A DNA stretch of 64,000 nucleotides from an uncultured SAR86 cluster bacterium (GTDB taxonomy: Bacteria > Pseudomonadota > Gammaproteobacteria > Magnimaribacterales > Magnimaribacteraceae): positions 1 to 64,000 of the forward strand of contig CACNCK010000002.1 in assembly GCA_902618945.1 (NCBI GenBank). The letters run 5' to 3'. The notes beneath the pieces are model-generated. The model did no database searches and was not told the DNA's origin. It saw only the letters and a list, made by a program, of their open reading frames with translations. How positions within the stretch are numbered: position 1 is the stretch's first letter; each line of letters starts with the position of its first letter. This document shows positions 1-7,975 of the stretch, piece after piece. Position numbers and translations under genes: made by a program.

Positions 1-154
1 TTAATCCCACTGCAACAATTGCGCCTGCAGCAGAACTACTTCCACCGTATCCACCGCCATCATCACCTGAAGAAGGATTTTCACTTCCTCCATGGTAGCT
101 AGCAAGAGCCAGATTTGAAGTTATTGAGAACAATAATATAAATAAGTATTTCAT
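1..154 (-). CDS. Small exported Gly/Ser-rich protein, 3' part outside window
   Basis: The first 51 codons are present and the frame is open at the window edge. The ATG has AAGGAA seven bases upstream. Residues 1-18 form a signal peptide (MKYLFILLFSITSNLALA), followed by a short segment rich in Gly, Ser and Asp (positions 21-41) and then a hydrophobic stretch beginning AAGAIVAVGL. An exported peptide with a Gly-rich linker and a second, C-terminal hydrophobic segment is the visible design. I do not recognise a family. The reading frame, signal peptide and ribosome binding site support a real gene; its length and function cannot be judged here. Confidence 0.6.
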   Translation of the reverse strand, partial: MKYLFILLFSITSNLALASYHGGSENPSSGDDGGGYGGSSSAAGAIVAVGL

Positions 155-388
155 AAATATTTCCTTATATTTGACCTGAGCGTCTAATTCCGTAACCGAA
201 AACGTAAGTGCCCTGACGTTTCGTAGAAATTAGCAAAGCAGATTATTAAATTGAGCGGCGAGCAACACAGAATGTGTGTGCTGATTATAAATTGTTCTTC
301 AAATTATTTATACAAGAATTTTACTTCCATGGAATTTTTTTGAAATAACAACCTATGATAATATGTTGTAAACATTACCAATTACTTA
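155..388. promoter_or_regulatory. Divergent intergenic region with imperfect repeats
   Basis: This gap lies between the exported-peptide gene and the Rieske oxygenase gene, which diverge, so it must hold both promoters. An imperfect inverted repeat (197-205 with 216-223) could form a hairpin on either strand. A second imperfect inverted repeat (261-269 with 273-282, AGCAACACA / TGTGTGCT) is flanked by near-identical direct copies GATTATTAAATTG (241-253) and GATTATAAATTG (283-294), about four helical turns apart. That arrangement resembles a regulator binding site. No convincing -35/-10 pair was found in front of the Rieske gene. Confidence 0.35.
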
Positions 389-1588
389 ATGCATAAAAAA
401 GAACAGATACGCCTTCTAAAAGGGTTGATCCATCATTTAGACAATAAAACTAATATCGATGCAGGTGGCATAATACGAACTCCAGCTGATACTTATACAT
501 CGGAAGAAAGATTCGATATGGAGTGGAATACTTTTTTTCAAGATTATCCTCAAATAGTAGGCATGTCAGGAGATCTACCTGGACCTGATACTTTTTTAAC
601 AACTGAGGATTTTGGCGTACCAGTCTTAGCTGTGAGAGATAGTAATGGTAAATTTAAGGCTTATGCTAATGTCTGTGCTCACAGAGGTGTAACTGTCGAG
701 GCTAACAAAAGAGGTGAAAAAAAGAGATTTTCTTGTCCTTTTCACGGTTGGACTTTCAATAATGATGGGGAGCTCGTAGGTTATCCAAAAAAAGATCAAT
801 TCGGAGAAATAGATAAAGCATGTTACGGACTTAAAGAGTTGCCAGCTACTGAAAAATTTGGGTTTCTCTGGGTCCATCCTTCAAGAGATGGAACGATTAA
901 TTTTGAAGAATTACTCGGAGAAGATTTAGTTAAAGAATTTGAATCATGGAATTTTGAGAGTTTAGTTTTCGAACACCAAGAAGAATATGTCACTGATATG
1001 AACTGGAAATTAGCGATTGATACATTTGGCGAAACCTATCATTTTTCTGTTCTACACAAAGATTCTTTGCATGAAGTATTCCATGGGAATTGTCAAATGT
1101 TCGATAACTTTAATCGTAATGGAAGGTTAATATTGTGCAGAAGAGCTATAGATGAAATGAGAAAATTGCCAGAATCTGATTGGAATATCTGTGCTGGCAC
1201 ACTACCGGTATATTATTTATTTCCAAATATTATTTTTATGCCAACACAAGAAGGCGCCTTCTTAGTTCAAGAGTACCCCCTAGAAAATTCACCTCATAAG
1301 AGTGTTTCTAAAATTTCGTTTTATTTTTATCCTCATGTTTTAGAACATGTTAAACAGCTTGAGAAGCAAGGTATTAATGGAAAGGAACTGCTTCAACAAC
1401 AATACAATGGGTTTGCCTCAGTAATTAGAGATGAAGATTATGTTGCAGCAGCCTCATCTCACAAAGGTCTGAAATCAGGGAATATCGATTATTTAACATT
1501 TGGTAAAAATGAGCCTGCTCTTCATCATTATCACAATACATATCGTGAGGCTTTAGGCCTTCAATCTTTACCACTAGAAAAAGCTTAG
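389..1588 (+). CDS. Rieske [2Fe-2S] aromatic-ring-hydroxylating oxygenase, alpha-subunit type
   Basis: A terminal oxygenase of the Rieske non-heme iron family, 399 residues, close to the usual alpha-subunit length. The Rieske cluster ligands are visible: C96 and H98 in CAHRG, C116 and H119 in CPFHGW. The catalytic domain follows, with the bridging region NWKLAIDTFGETYHF (205-219) and likely mononuclear iron ligands H218 and H223. A third acidic ligand is probably in the D352-D354 region. Substrates of this family include aromatic acids, sterols and quaternary amines; the sequence does not decide. No reductase or ferredoxin gene is adjacent, so electrons must come from elsewhere. The next gene starts 3 bases downstream, suggesting co-transcription with an ABC exporter. 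Confidence 0.88.
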   Translation: MHKKEQIRLLKGLIHHLDNKTNIDAGGIIRTPADTYTSEERFDMEWNTFFQDYPQIVGMSGDLPGPDTFLTTEDFGVPVLAVRDSNGKFKAYANVCAHRGVTVEANKRGEKKRFSCPFHGWTFNNDGELVGYPKKDQFGEIDKACYGLKELPATEKFGFLWVHPSRDGTINFEELLGEDLVKEFESWNFESLVFEHQEEYVTDMNWKLAIDTFGETYHFSVLHKDSLHEVFHGNCQMFDNFNRNGRLILCRRAIDEMRKLPESDWNICAGTLPVYYLFPNIIFMPTQEGAFLVQEYPLENSPHKSVSKISFYFYPHVLEHVKQLEKQGINGKELLQQQYNGFASVIRDEDYVAAASSHKGLKSGNIDYLTFGKNEPALHHYHNTYREALGLQSLPLEKA

Positions 1589-1591
1589 AGA

Positions 1592-2335
1592 GTGAATATT
1601 CTCGAAGTAAGACGCTTAGAGAAGTCTTATCCTGACCCCGAGTCTGATAAAAACTTAAAAGCTGTCGACGGCATTTCTTTTACACTCGAGGAAGTCCAAA
1701 TTTATGGAATATTAGGGCCTAATGGGGCAGGGAAAACGACAACATTAGAAATGATAGAGGGCTTAACGGACATAGACAAAGGTTATGCTGCTGTGAATGG
1801 TATAAATGTTGCGGATAACCCTTATGCAGTTAAAGAGATCATAGGAGTGCAACTTCAATCAAACGAATATTTTGATTCCTTAAGCCTTAAAGAATTACTG
1901 GTCCTTTTCGGTAAGCTTTACCAAAATAATGTTGATCCCAAAGATCTCCTTAACAAAGTGGACCTTTTAGAAAAGATAAACTCAAAACCTGAAGAACTCT
2001 CAGGTGGTCAGAAACAGAGATTTTCCATTGCATGTGCTTTAGTTAATGAACCTAAAGTTCTTTTTCTTGATGAGCCAACTACTGGCTTAGATCCGCAAGC
2101 CAAACACAATCTCTGGGAGCTAATAAAAGAATTAAATCTGTCCGGAATGACAATTATTCTTACGACCCATAATATGGAAGAGGCAGAAAACCTTTGCCAC
2201 AAAGTAGCAATTATGGATAAAGGTAAAATTATTATTGAAGGAAATCCCAAAGATTTAATACTCAAATATGATCAAGAGGATGGGAATCTTGAGAATGTTT
2301 TTTTGTCATTAACTGGCAAAGAGCTTAGAGATTGA
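1592..2335 (+). CDS. ABC transporter ATP-binding protein (ABC-2 exporter type)
   Basis: A 247-residue nucleotide-binding subunit. Walker A is GPNGAGKTTT (residues 42-51), the signature is LSGGQKQR, and Walker B is VLFLDEPTTGLD followed by the H-loop in TTHNMEEA. It resembles the DrrA/NodI/CcmA-like ATPases that pair with ABC-2 permeases for export of drugs or lipids. It starts with GTG three bases after the Rieske stop, and its stop abuts the permease ATG, so the two form one transporter. Substrate unknown. Cytoplasmic face of the inner membrane. Confidence 0.9.
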   Translation: MNILEVRRLEKSYPDPESDKNLKAVDGISFTLEEVQIYGILGPNGAGKTTTLEMIEGLTDIDKGYAAVNGINVADNPYAVKEIIGVQLQSNEYFDSLSLKELLVLFGKLYQNNVDPKDLLNKVDLLEKINSKPEELSGGQKQRFSIACALVNEPKVLFLDEPTTGLDPQAKHNLWELIKELNLSGMTIILTTHNMEEAENLCHKVAIMDKGKIIIEGNPKDLILKYDQEDGNLENVFLSLTGKELRD

Positions 2336-3424
2336 ATGATTACTTCCTTGCAGTTGCATCTCTCCAAGATTTTTTTAAAGATATTTTTAAGAAATAGACA
2401 AGCTATATTATTCAGTCTTTTTTTCCCACTCATATTCATCGGAGCCTTTTCTTTTTCTGGAAGTGAACCTCAGCCATTTCTCATCGGAGTAGAAGATAAA
2501 TCCAATTCACCTTTTTCATCTGAATTTATAGAAAACTTAGAAAAAGAAGATTTATTTACCTTGATAAATGGAGATTTTGAAAACCTCAAACTATCTCTGG
2601 AAGAGGGCGAGATAGATGGATTTATTGTGATTCCTGAGAATTTTGAGGAAATTGAAAATTTAGATGCATTGAAATTTTATGTGGATGCTTCTCAAGCAAG
2701 ACAAGCTAGTATTATCAAACAGGCCATAGACAGAGCGCTTGTTTCTATAGAAAGGAATATAAGAAATATGTCTCCTTTATTTTCTGTTGAATTGGAAGAT
2801 GTGAAATCAAGAAATCAAAGGTATATAGATTTCTTACTTCCTGGATTATTAGCTTTTATGATCATGAATTTGAGCATAGCTGGATCAGGATTTAATATTG
2901 TGGAATATAGAAGAAGAGGAATACTTAAACGATTATTTGTAACACCAATCAGACCTAGAGACTTTATGATTGGTATTGTTTTAGCCAGAATGGCCATCGT
3001 TCTCGTTCAACTTTCTGTCGTTTTATCTATAGCGTTACTTTTATTAGATATAAATATTATTGGCAGTTATATTTCGTTTTATTCTGCTGTGATTCTAGGA
3101 ACTCTTATTTTTTTATGTATAGGCTTTGCACTAGGGAGCCTCGCAAAGACTCAAGAAGGCATCAGGCCCGTTGTAGGTTTGGTTACATTTCCCCAAGTTA
3201 TTCTATCTGGAGTATTTTTTCCTATCAGCTCGATGCCTGAATTAGTTCAACCAATAGTTTACTCTTTACCGCTAAGTTCAGTTGTTTCCTCTTTAAGAGA
3301 AATTGCTAATGATGGTGCAAGTCTTTTCTCTTTTAGTACCTCAACTATTGGGCTAGTCATCTGGGTAATGATTGCTTTTTTTATCTCAATAAGATTCTTT
3401 GTCTGGAAGGAAGTGGCAAGATAA
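2336..3424 (+). CDS. ABC-2 type transporter permease
   Basis: A 362-residue membrane subunit with the ABC-2 layout: one N-terminal membrane segment (about 20-40), a large soluble periplasmic domain (about 45-165), then five hydrophobic segments to the C-terminus. The motif around residues 165-200, ending RRRGILKRLFVTPIRP, is typical of DrrB/YadH-like permeases. It begins directly after the ATPase stop without any spacer, so translation is probably coupled. With the ATPase it forms an exporter of unknown substrate. Confidence 0.85.
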   Translation: MITSLQLHLSKIFLKIFLRNRQAILFSLFFPLIFIGAFSFSGSEPQPFLIGVEDKSNSPFSSEFIENLEKEDLFTLINGDFENLKLSLEEGEIDGFIVIPENFEEIENLDALKFYVDASQARQASIIKQAIDRALVSIERNIRNMSPLFSVELEDVKSRNQRYIDFLLPGLLAFMIMNLSIAGSGFNIVEYRRRGILKRLFVTPIRPRDFMIGIVLARMAIVLVQLSVVLSIALLLLDINIIGSYISFYSAVILGTLIFLCIGFALGSLAKTQEGIRPVVGLVTFPQVILSGVFFPISSMPELVQPIVYSLPLSSVVSSLREIANDGASLFSFSTSTIGLVIWVMIAFFISIRFFVWKEVAR

Positions 3425-3504
3425 TCATTCATATTTTAAAAAATATCCTTTTAAAAGAGTTAAAATATATCCATTCCGTAAATCACATTTAGGAAAGCAA
3501 AAAA

Positions 3505-3948
3505 TTGTTCCAAAGTATCAACTACAAGAATCCACGAAAATTATTAAATTCATGGGAAGCCCAAGCTTTAGCTACTTTGACAGCAAAGAATTTACCTAAT
3601 TCTTTCAAAGCAGTCTCAGAGATTATGCATGACGAAACAAAAGATATTGAAGTGCGAACAGCATCAGAAATACTCTTTTGGGGGAGAGTTTGGCGCCAAT
3701 CTAAAACTAAAGAAGAGGTAGTAACTTCATGGGAAAGAATCCTAAGATTGATTAAGCACTCTAACTATCAAGGAATAGCAACTTTTGATGAAGGTAAGGC
3801 ATCAATGGAAGGATTTGATGAAAGAGTTGATTTACCTGTTACAGAAAGGATTCAAGAGCTTACTGAAGAGGGTCTATCACCAGAAGAAATTATTATGCGA
3901 GGTTTTAGTTTTGAAAAGGTAAATGAAGCTTTAAAAAATGGCTCATAG
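3505..3948 (+). CDS. Hypothetical protein, 147 aa
   Basis: I do not recognise this protein. It is soluble, charged and predicted mostly helical, with Trp-rich positions in the middle ([15 protein letters not shown]). The C-terminal part ([22 protein letters not shown]) could be a short helical hairpin. The start is TTG with AGGAAAG ten bases upstream; the next in-frame ATG is about 40 codons later and would remove conserved-looking sequence. The 3' end overlaps the DUF2256 gene by 11 bases, which argues that it is translated and belongs to the same small operon. Confidence 0.6.
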   Translation: MFQSINYKNPRKLLNSWEAQALATLTAKNLPNSFKAVSEIMHDETKDIEVRTASEILFWGRVWRQSKTKEEVVTSWERILRLIKHSNYQGIATFDEGKASMEGFDERVDLPVTERIQELTEEGLSPEEIIMRGFSFEKVNEALKNGS

Positions 3949-4078
3949 TAAACTTACACTAGAAACAAAAATTTGTGCAAACTGCAAAAGACCTTTTTCA
4001 TGGAGAAAAAAATGGGAAAGGAATTGGGAAGAGGTAAGGTTTTGTAGTAAAAGATGCAAAAGAGAGGGGAAATGTTAA
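3938..4078 (+). CDS. DUF2256 family small zinc-ribbon-like protein
   Basis: A 46-residue protein carrying the DUF2256 pattern: [19 protein letters not shown] (residues 12-30) followed by VRFCSKRC (33-40). C13, C16, C36 and C40 form two CxxC-like pairs likely to bind zinc. The whole protein is this one domain, the normal size for the family. The gene overlaps its upstream neighbour by 11 bases and the downstream membrane-protein start by 7 bases. The function of DUF2256 is unknown; from memory it often lies near photolyase/cryptochrome-like genes, but none is present here. Confidence 0.85.
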   Translation: MAHSKLTLETKICANCKRPFSWRKKWERNWEEVRFCSKRCKREGKC

Positions 4079-4470
4079 GAGTAGATAAAATTATATTAGC
4101 AATACTAGCAATTGAGCATCTAGGATTTGGCATCTATGGCTTTTATTCTCCAGAAGGTATAGCTGAACTAACTGGCTATGCACTGAATAGTAAATTTGCT
4201 TATTCTGAGATAAGGGCTTACTACACTTTAATTTCAGGATTGGGACTTATGGCCTTTTTGGCAATTTTCTTTCATAAGCTCGCAAGGCAAACCTATATCC
4301 TTTTTTCATTTATGTTTGGTTGTATTTTTCTAGGAAGGCTTGCTAATTACCTTCTCACCGGTCAGATGGATAATTCTATTATGATTGCCATGATTGCAGA
4401 GGCCTTGGTGATACTCTTGTCGCTTTGGAGACTTGCTTCTTCTAAAAACAGACCAGTAGCAGAAGAATAA
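4072..4470 (+). CDS. DUF4345-like membrane protein
   Basis: A small four-helix membrane protein (132 residues from this start). Helices lie at roughly 5-25, 48-68, 72-92 and 100-120. The features [16 protein letters not shown] and [14 protein letters not shown] resemble the EIRA...GLGL and GR motifs of DUF4345. I chose the ATG at 4072 because AGAGAGG lies four bases upstream and it overlaps the DUF2256 stop; an ATG at 4054 would add six residues but lacks a ribosome binding site. Function unknown. Confidence 0.72.
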   Translation: MLRVDKIILAILAIEHLGFGIYGFYSPEGIAELTGYALNSKFAYSEIRAYYTLISGLGLMAFLAIFFHKLARQTYILFSFMFGCIFLGRLANYLLTGQMDNSIMIAMIAEALVILLSLWRLASSKNRPVAEE

Positions 4471-4692
4471 ATGAGCTCCAATACCATCACACTTATATTT
4501 TGCTTAGGCGGTATTACTTTTCTGTTTAATTGGTTGCTTATACTTCATTGGTATTTCAAAAATAATTCAACACAAATAACTAACAAAATCCAGTTTGCAA
4601 GAATCTTCTTACTTTGTTTGTTTATTTCCATTTTTGGAGTTTTAACAACAGGTGTTATATTTGTTTCGGCTTTAATGTTTTCCCACGGTTAA
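4471..4692 (+). CDS. Small two-helix membrane protein, hypothetical
   Basis: A 73-residue protein with two hydrophobic segments (about 7-29 and 46-70) joined by a polar loop that carries several Lys, Asn and Gln residues. It starts on the base after the previous stop, so it is almost certainly translated as part of the same operon. No family was recognised. It could be a partner of the DUF4345-like protein. Confidence 0.6.
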   Translation: MSSNTITLIFCLGGITFLFNWLLILHWYFKNNSTQITNKIQFARIFLLCLFISIFGVLTTGVIFVSALMFSHG

Positions 4693-4705
4693 AGAATTTA
4701 AAATT

Positions 4706-5374
4706 ATGGACAATAAATATTCTCTTGATAATTTTTCGAGACCCAAATTAGAACTACCAAAAAAAAACTCTAAGCTGCTTCTACATAGTTGTTGCGCACC
4801 TTGCGCAGGGGAAATAATGGAAGCCGTCGCAGCATCGGATATTGAAACTACAGTCTATTTTTATAATCCTAATATTCATCCCGTTGAGGAATATGAAATA
4901 AGAAAAGATGAAAATAAAAGATTTTGTGATGCCTTAGGGTTTAAATTTATCGACGCTGATTATGATAAAGAAAATTGGTTCGAGCGAATAAAAGGTCTTG
5001 ATAATGAACCCGAAAGAGGGGAAAGATGCACAAAATGCTTTGATATGAGGTTCGAAAGATCTGCCCTATATGCCAGTGAAAATGATTATGCTGTTTATGC
5101 CACAACACTAGGTATCTCAAGGTGGAAAGATATGAAACAAATAAATGATTCCGGTCATAGAGCTGCAGAAAGGTATGACCAAGTCAGTTATTGGGATTTT
5201 AATTGGAGAAAGCAAGGAGGTTCCTCAAGAATGATTGAAATCTCTAAAAGAGAGGAATTTTATCAACAAGAATACTGTGGTTGTGTTTATAGCTTGAGAG
5301 ATACTAATAAATGGCGTAAAGAGAACAACAGGCCGAGGATAAAACGCGGTATAAAATATTATAATATTTTATGA
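4706..5374 (+). CDS. queH: Epoxyqueuosine reductase QueH
   Basis: QueH (former DUF208) carries out the last step of queuosine synthesis, reducing epoxyqueuosine to queuosine in tRNA, and replaces the cobalamin-dependent QueG. The protein has the family Cys set: [10 protein letters not shown] (C29, C30, C33), RCTKC (C108, C111) and YCGC (C191, C193), expected to hold a 4Fe-4S cluster and a second metal site. The length of 222 residues is normal for the family. It is followed by a peptidase E gene overlapping at ATGA. Just downstream is tRNA-Asp(GTC), itself a queuosine substrate, which may be coincidence. Confidence 0.9.
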   Translation: MDNKYSLDNFSRPKLELPKKNSKLLLHSCCAPCAGEIMEAVAASDIETTVYFYNPNIHPVEEYEIRKDENKRFCDALGFKFIDADYDKENWFERIKGLDNEPERGERCTKCFDMRFERSALYASENDYAVYATTLGISRWKDMKQINDSGHRAAERYDQVSYWDFNWRKQGGSSRMIEISKREEFYQQEYCGCVYSLRDTNKWRKENNRPRIKRGIKYYNIL

Positions 5375-6066
5375 AACATATTATCGCGATTGGAGGCGGG
5401 GGTTTTGGAAGAAATCCAGGTGAAGGTCTAATAGAACAATATATTTTGGATCAGACGGGCAAGAATCTGCCGAATATATGCTTTATTCCAACTGCAACAG
5501 GAGATAATGAAGCTTACAAAGTTAATTATTATAGTACTTTCTCAAAGTTAGAATGTAATCCAGTTCATTTAGATTTTTTTAAAAGAACTCCAGATCTTGA
5601 AAAGTTAATCGATGAGCAAGATGCTATCTTTGTCGGGGGTGGCAATACTAAGAGTATGTTGGCTGTCTGGAAAGATTGGGGATTGGATAACTTGCTTAAA
5701 AAAGCTTACGAAGCTGGAGTTGTTATGAGTGGAGTTAGTGCTGGTGCTAACTGTTGGTTTGAAAGAGCCGTCGTTGATTCATGGGAAGATGAACTTAAAG
5801 TTATCGATTGTATGGGGTTTGTGAAAGGAAATTTTTGTCCCCATTATGATGAAGAACCTCAGAGACGTCCTTCAGTTAAATCTTTTCTCGAGCATGACAT
5901 TATAAATGCATGTTATGCCTCCGAAGGCAATGCAGCCCTGCATATCAAGGATGATAATGATTATTTGTCCATTGATTTCGGCAAACAAAAACAGTCTTAT
6001 CTAGTTTCACTCGTCCAAGAGAAAGTATCAGAAGTTGCTTTTGAATCTCTTTCTTTGGAGGCCTAA
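5371..6066 (+). CDS. Peptidase E, S51 family (alpha-aspartyl dipeptidase-like)
   Basis: A 231-residue cytoplasmic serine peptidase of the class-I glutamine amidotransferase-like fold. N-terminal GGGGFGR (8-14), then CFIPTATGD (37-45), FVGGGNT (87-93) and the nucleophile elbow GVSAGA with S123; the His is probably H158 in CPHYD. PepE enzymes cleave N-terminal Asp dipeptides; related cyanophycinases are longer. The ATG overlaps the queH stop (ATGA), implying translational coupling. The substrate here is inferred only from the family. Confidence 0.82.
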   Translation: MKHIIAIGGGGFGRNPGEGLIEQYILDQTGKNLPNICFIPTATGDNEAYKVNYYSTFSKLECNPVHLDFFKRTPDLEKLIDEQDAIFVGGGNTKSMLAVWKDWGLDNLLKKAYEAGVVMSGVSAGANCWFERAVVDSWEDELKVIDCMGFVKGNFCPHYDEEPQRRPSVKSFLEHDIINACYASEGNAALHIKDDNDYLSIDFGKQKQSYLVSLVQEKVSEVAFESLSLEA

Positions 6067-6126
6067 AAAAACTAAAAAGTAATCTCTCAAAAGTATATAA
6101 CTCCTGTTAGAATGCCTGAGTTCTAT

Positions 6127-6204
6127 GGACCGGTAGTTCAGTTTGGTTAGAACGCCGCCCTGTCACGGCGGAGGTCGCGAGTTCGAGTCTCGTCCGGTCC
6201 GCCA
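6127..6204 (+). tRNA. tRNA-Asp(GTC)
   Basis: Acceptor stem GGACCGG pairs with CCGGTCC; the anticodon arm CCGCC / GGCGG encloses loop CTGTCAC with anticodon GTC at 6162-6164. T-arm GTTCGAGTC is present, and the discriminator G is followed by an encoded CCA. A plausible -10 element TAGAAT lies at 6108-6113. Confidence 0.97.
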
Positions 6205-6253
6205 TTTTTCATTCAGGGTTAACACAAAAATGAATAATCATTAGAATGATGAT

Positions 6254-6718
6254 ATGAAAATTTTATCTCTCATTGGTGCGTTATTAATTTCTCAAGTTTC
6301 TAATGCAGAGTACTTAGAGGGTCTCAAAATAAAGAAAGTAGTCGATGGAGATACTGTGCATGTCTTTTATCAAGATGAAGTTTATAAAATCCGACTCACA
6401 GAGATCGATGCACCTGAAAGAGATCAGCCTTATGGGAGCAATTCAACTGAATATTTAAAAGGTCTTTTGAAGGAAGGAAGAGTTGACGCAGATATCTCCG
6501 GGACAGATAGATACGGAAGAAAACTAGGAAGACTATATTGGCAAGGCATGGATATTAATCGTGAGCTTGTATCAGCTGGTTATGCGTGGGTTTATGATCA
6601 ATACGTCACAGATAATTCCTTTTACGCAAATCAATTCAAAGCGAGGAATTTAAAAAAAGGTCTATGGCGGGATAAAAATCCACTAGAACCTTGGAATTGG
6701 AGAAAGCTAAAAAACTAA
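6254..6718 (+). CDS. Exported thermonuclease (SNase family)
   Basis: A staphylococcal-nuclease-like enzyme that cuts DNA and RNA using calcium, here 154 residues with an N-terminal signal peptide (cleavage probably after SNA, residue 18). The active-site landmarks are all visible: VVDGDTVHV with D31 and D33, IRLTEIDAPE with R47, D52 and E55, and DRYGRKLG with R89. It probably acts in the periplasm or outside the cell, scavenging nucleic acids. It stands alone between tRNA-Asp and a small membrane-protein gene. Confidence 0.9.
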   Translation: MKILSLIGALLISQVSNAEYLEGLKIKKVVDGDTVHVFYQDEVYKIRLTEIDAPERDQPYGSNSTEYLKGLLKEGRVDADISGTDRYGRKLGRLYWQGMDINRELVSAGYAWVYDQYVTDNSFYANQFKARNLKKGLWRDKNPLEPWNWRKLKN

Positions 6719-6777
6719 TTTATCTTAAAATTGTTATGGCAATCTAACCCATCTATAATATCCTTAGGGAGAATTGC

Positions 6778-7104
6778 ATGAAATGGTCCTATACGAACGG
6801 AAAGCTTAATGTCAGCTCAGATGACGTCGATCAGCAATTCACATTGCAAGAACTCATTGAAGAAGCTTCTAGACATCAAGCGTATAGAAAAAAAATAGTA
6901 GCCTTATTTCTAGTAATCTCATTAATTTTGTTTTTTATGCAGAGTTATGGAGGAGATATCCCATTAAACGCGTCTATTTATTTTTATGTAGGTTATTTGT
7001 CTACTCCTTTTTTTATTTCAGGATTTATTTCGTCTGTCTGTTATGTTCTTATGCGAAAGCCTCCTAAGCAAGTTAGACGACTCAACAAATATTTCAAAGA
7101 TTAA
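6778..7104 (+). CDS. Small membrane protein, hypothetical
   Basis: A 108-residue protein with a soluble N-terminal 35 residues, two hydrophobic segments (about 40-58 and 66-90) and a basic C-terminal tail containing KPPKQVRRLNKYF. AGGGAG lies about seven bases upstream of the ATG. The stop codon is shared with the convergent SDR gene inside TTAA. No family was recognised. Confidence 0.65.
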   Translation: MKWSYTNGKLNVSSDDVDQQFTLQELIEEASRHQAYRKKIVALFLVISLILFFMQSYGGDIPLNASIYFYVGYLSTPFFISGFISSVCYVLMRKPPKQVRRLNKYFKD

Positions 7105-7904
7105 TAGAATGTTCTAGCAGACCCTCCATCAACTTGCACAGCTAAACCGGTCATATAGTTTGCTTTTTCAGAAGCCAAGAAAGTTATCAATCCCGCTAAA
7201 TCTTCAGCTTCGCCAACTCTCTTCATTGGAATATTATCGGCAATAGTTTTTTCTATTTCTTCTTTACTTAAACCAGAAGAAGAAGATTGAGATTCTAAGA
7301 TAGCTTCGACTCTTTCTGTTCTTGTGTAACCGGGACAAACTGTATTAACCGTTATACCATGAGCAGCTACTTCATCAGCCAATGCTTTTGCCCATCCCAG
7401 AACACCCATTCTAAGACTGTTAGATAGGAATAATCCGTTTACAGGAGTTTTTACTGATACTGAGGAGATATTGATAATGCGGCCCCACTCCTTTTTTTTC
7501 ATGTTGGGCACTACTGCTCTTGAAAGGCGAATTGCTGACATCATTGTTGAGTTAAAGGCATTTTGCCAATCTTCATCAGAAATTTGCTCAAATGTACTTG
7601 GTGGTGGGCCGCCAGTATTATTTACCAAAATATCAACTGCGCCCAAGCCATGTTCAACTTCTTGCAAAAATATTTGTATATCCTTTAAAGAATCAAGATC
7701 AACTTTTAATGCTATAACCTTGATATTGTGATCTGTTTTCTGAAGCATTTCTTCTTTAGCTTTATCTATTTTTTCTTGATCTCTAGAACAAATGGCCAGA
7801 TTCACACCTTCCTTTGCAAGATCTATAGCTGCTGCCTTACCTAATCCTTGGCTAGATGCACAAACGATGGCATTCTTATTTTTTAGATTTAAATTCATAT
7901 TCAA
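7101..7904 (-). CDS. SDR-family protein lacking the canonical YxxxK pair
   Basis: A Rossmann-fold short-chain dehydrogenase/reductase-like protein, 267 residues. The nucleotide motif is ASSQGLG (16-22) and NNTGG replaces NNAG (95-99). The catalytic Ser is present (SS at 147-148), but where YxxxK is expected the sequence reads FLSNSLRMG (159-167), so neither Tyr nor Lys is in place. From memory this matches a known ketoacyl-reductase-like SDR subgroup without a perfect tetrad. The C-terminus (TGLAVQVDGG) is typical. Oxidoreductase activity should not be assumed. A second ATG two codons in is an alternative start. Confidence 0.8.
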   Translation of the reverse strand: MNMNLNLKNKNAIVCASSQGLGKAAAIDLAKEGVNLAICSRDQEKIDKAKEEMLQKTDHNIKVIALKVDLDSLKDIQIFLQEVEHGLGAVDILVNNTGGPPPSTFEQISDEDWQNAFNSTMMSAIRLSRAVVPNMKKKEWGRIINISSVSVKTPVNGLFLSNSLRMGVLGWAKALADEVAAHGITVNTVCPGYTRTERVEAILESQSSSSGLSKEEIEKTIADNIPMKRVGEAEDLAGLITFLASEKANYMTGLAVQVDGGSARTFY

Positions 7905-7975
7905 AATTTACAGTTAAGCCTTATATTAATCAAATAATCCAGTATCATTAGCTTTGAAGAATTTATGGGGTATCA

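Noticed and set aside
3399..3599. A 66-codon frame overlapping the ABC permease end and the hypothetical gene
   Set aside because: It has no ribosome binding site, overlaps two better frames, and its composition (many Lys, Phe, Tyr) looks like out-of-frame translation of AT-rich DNA.
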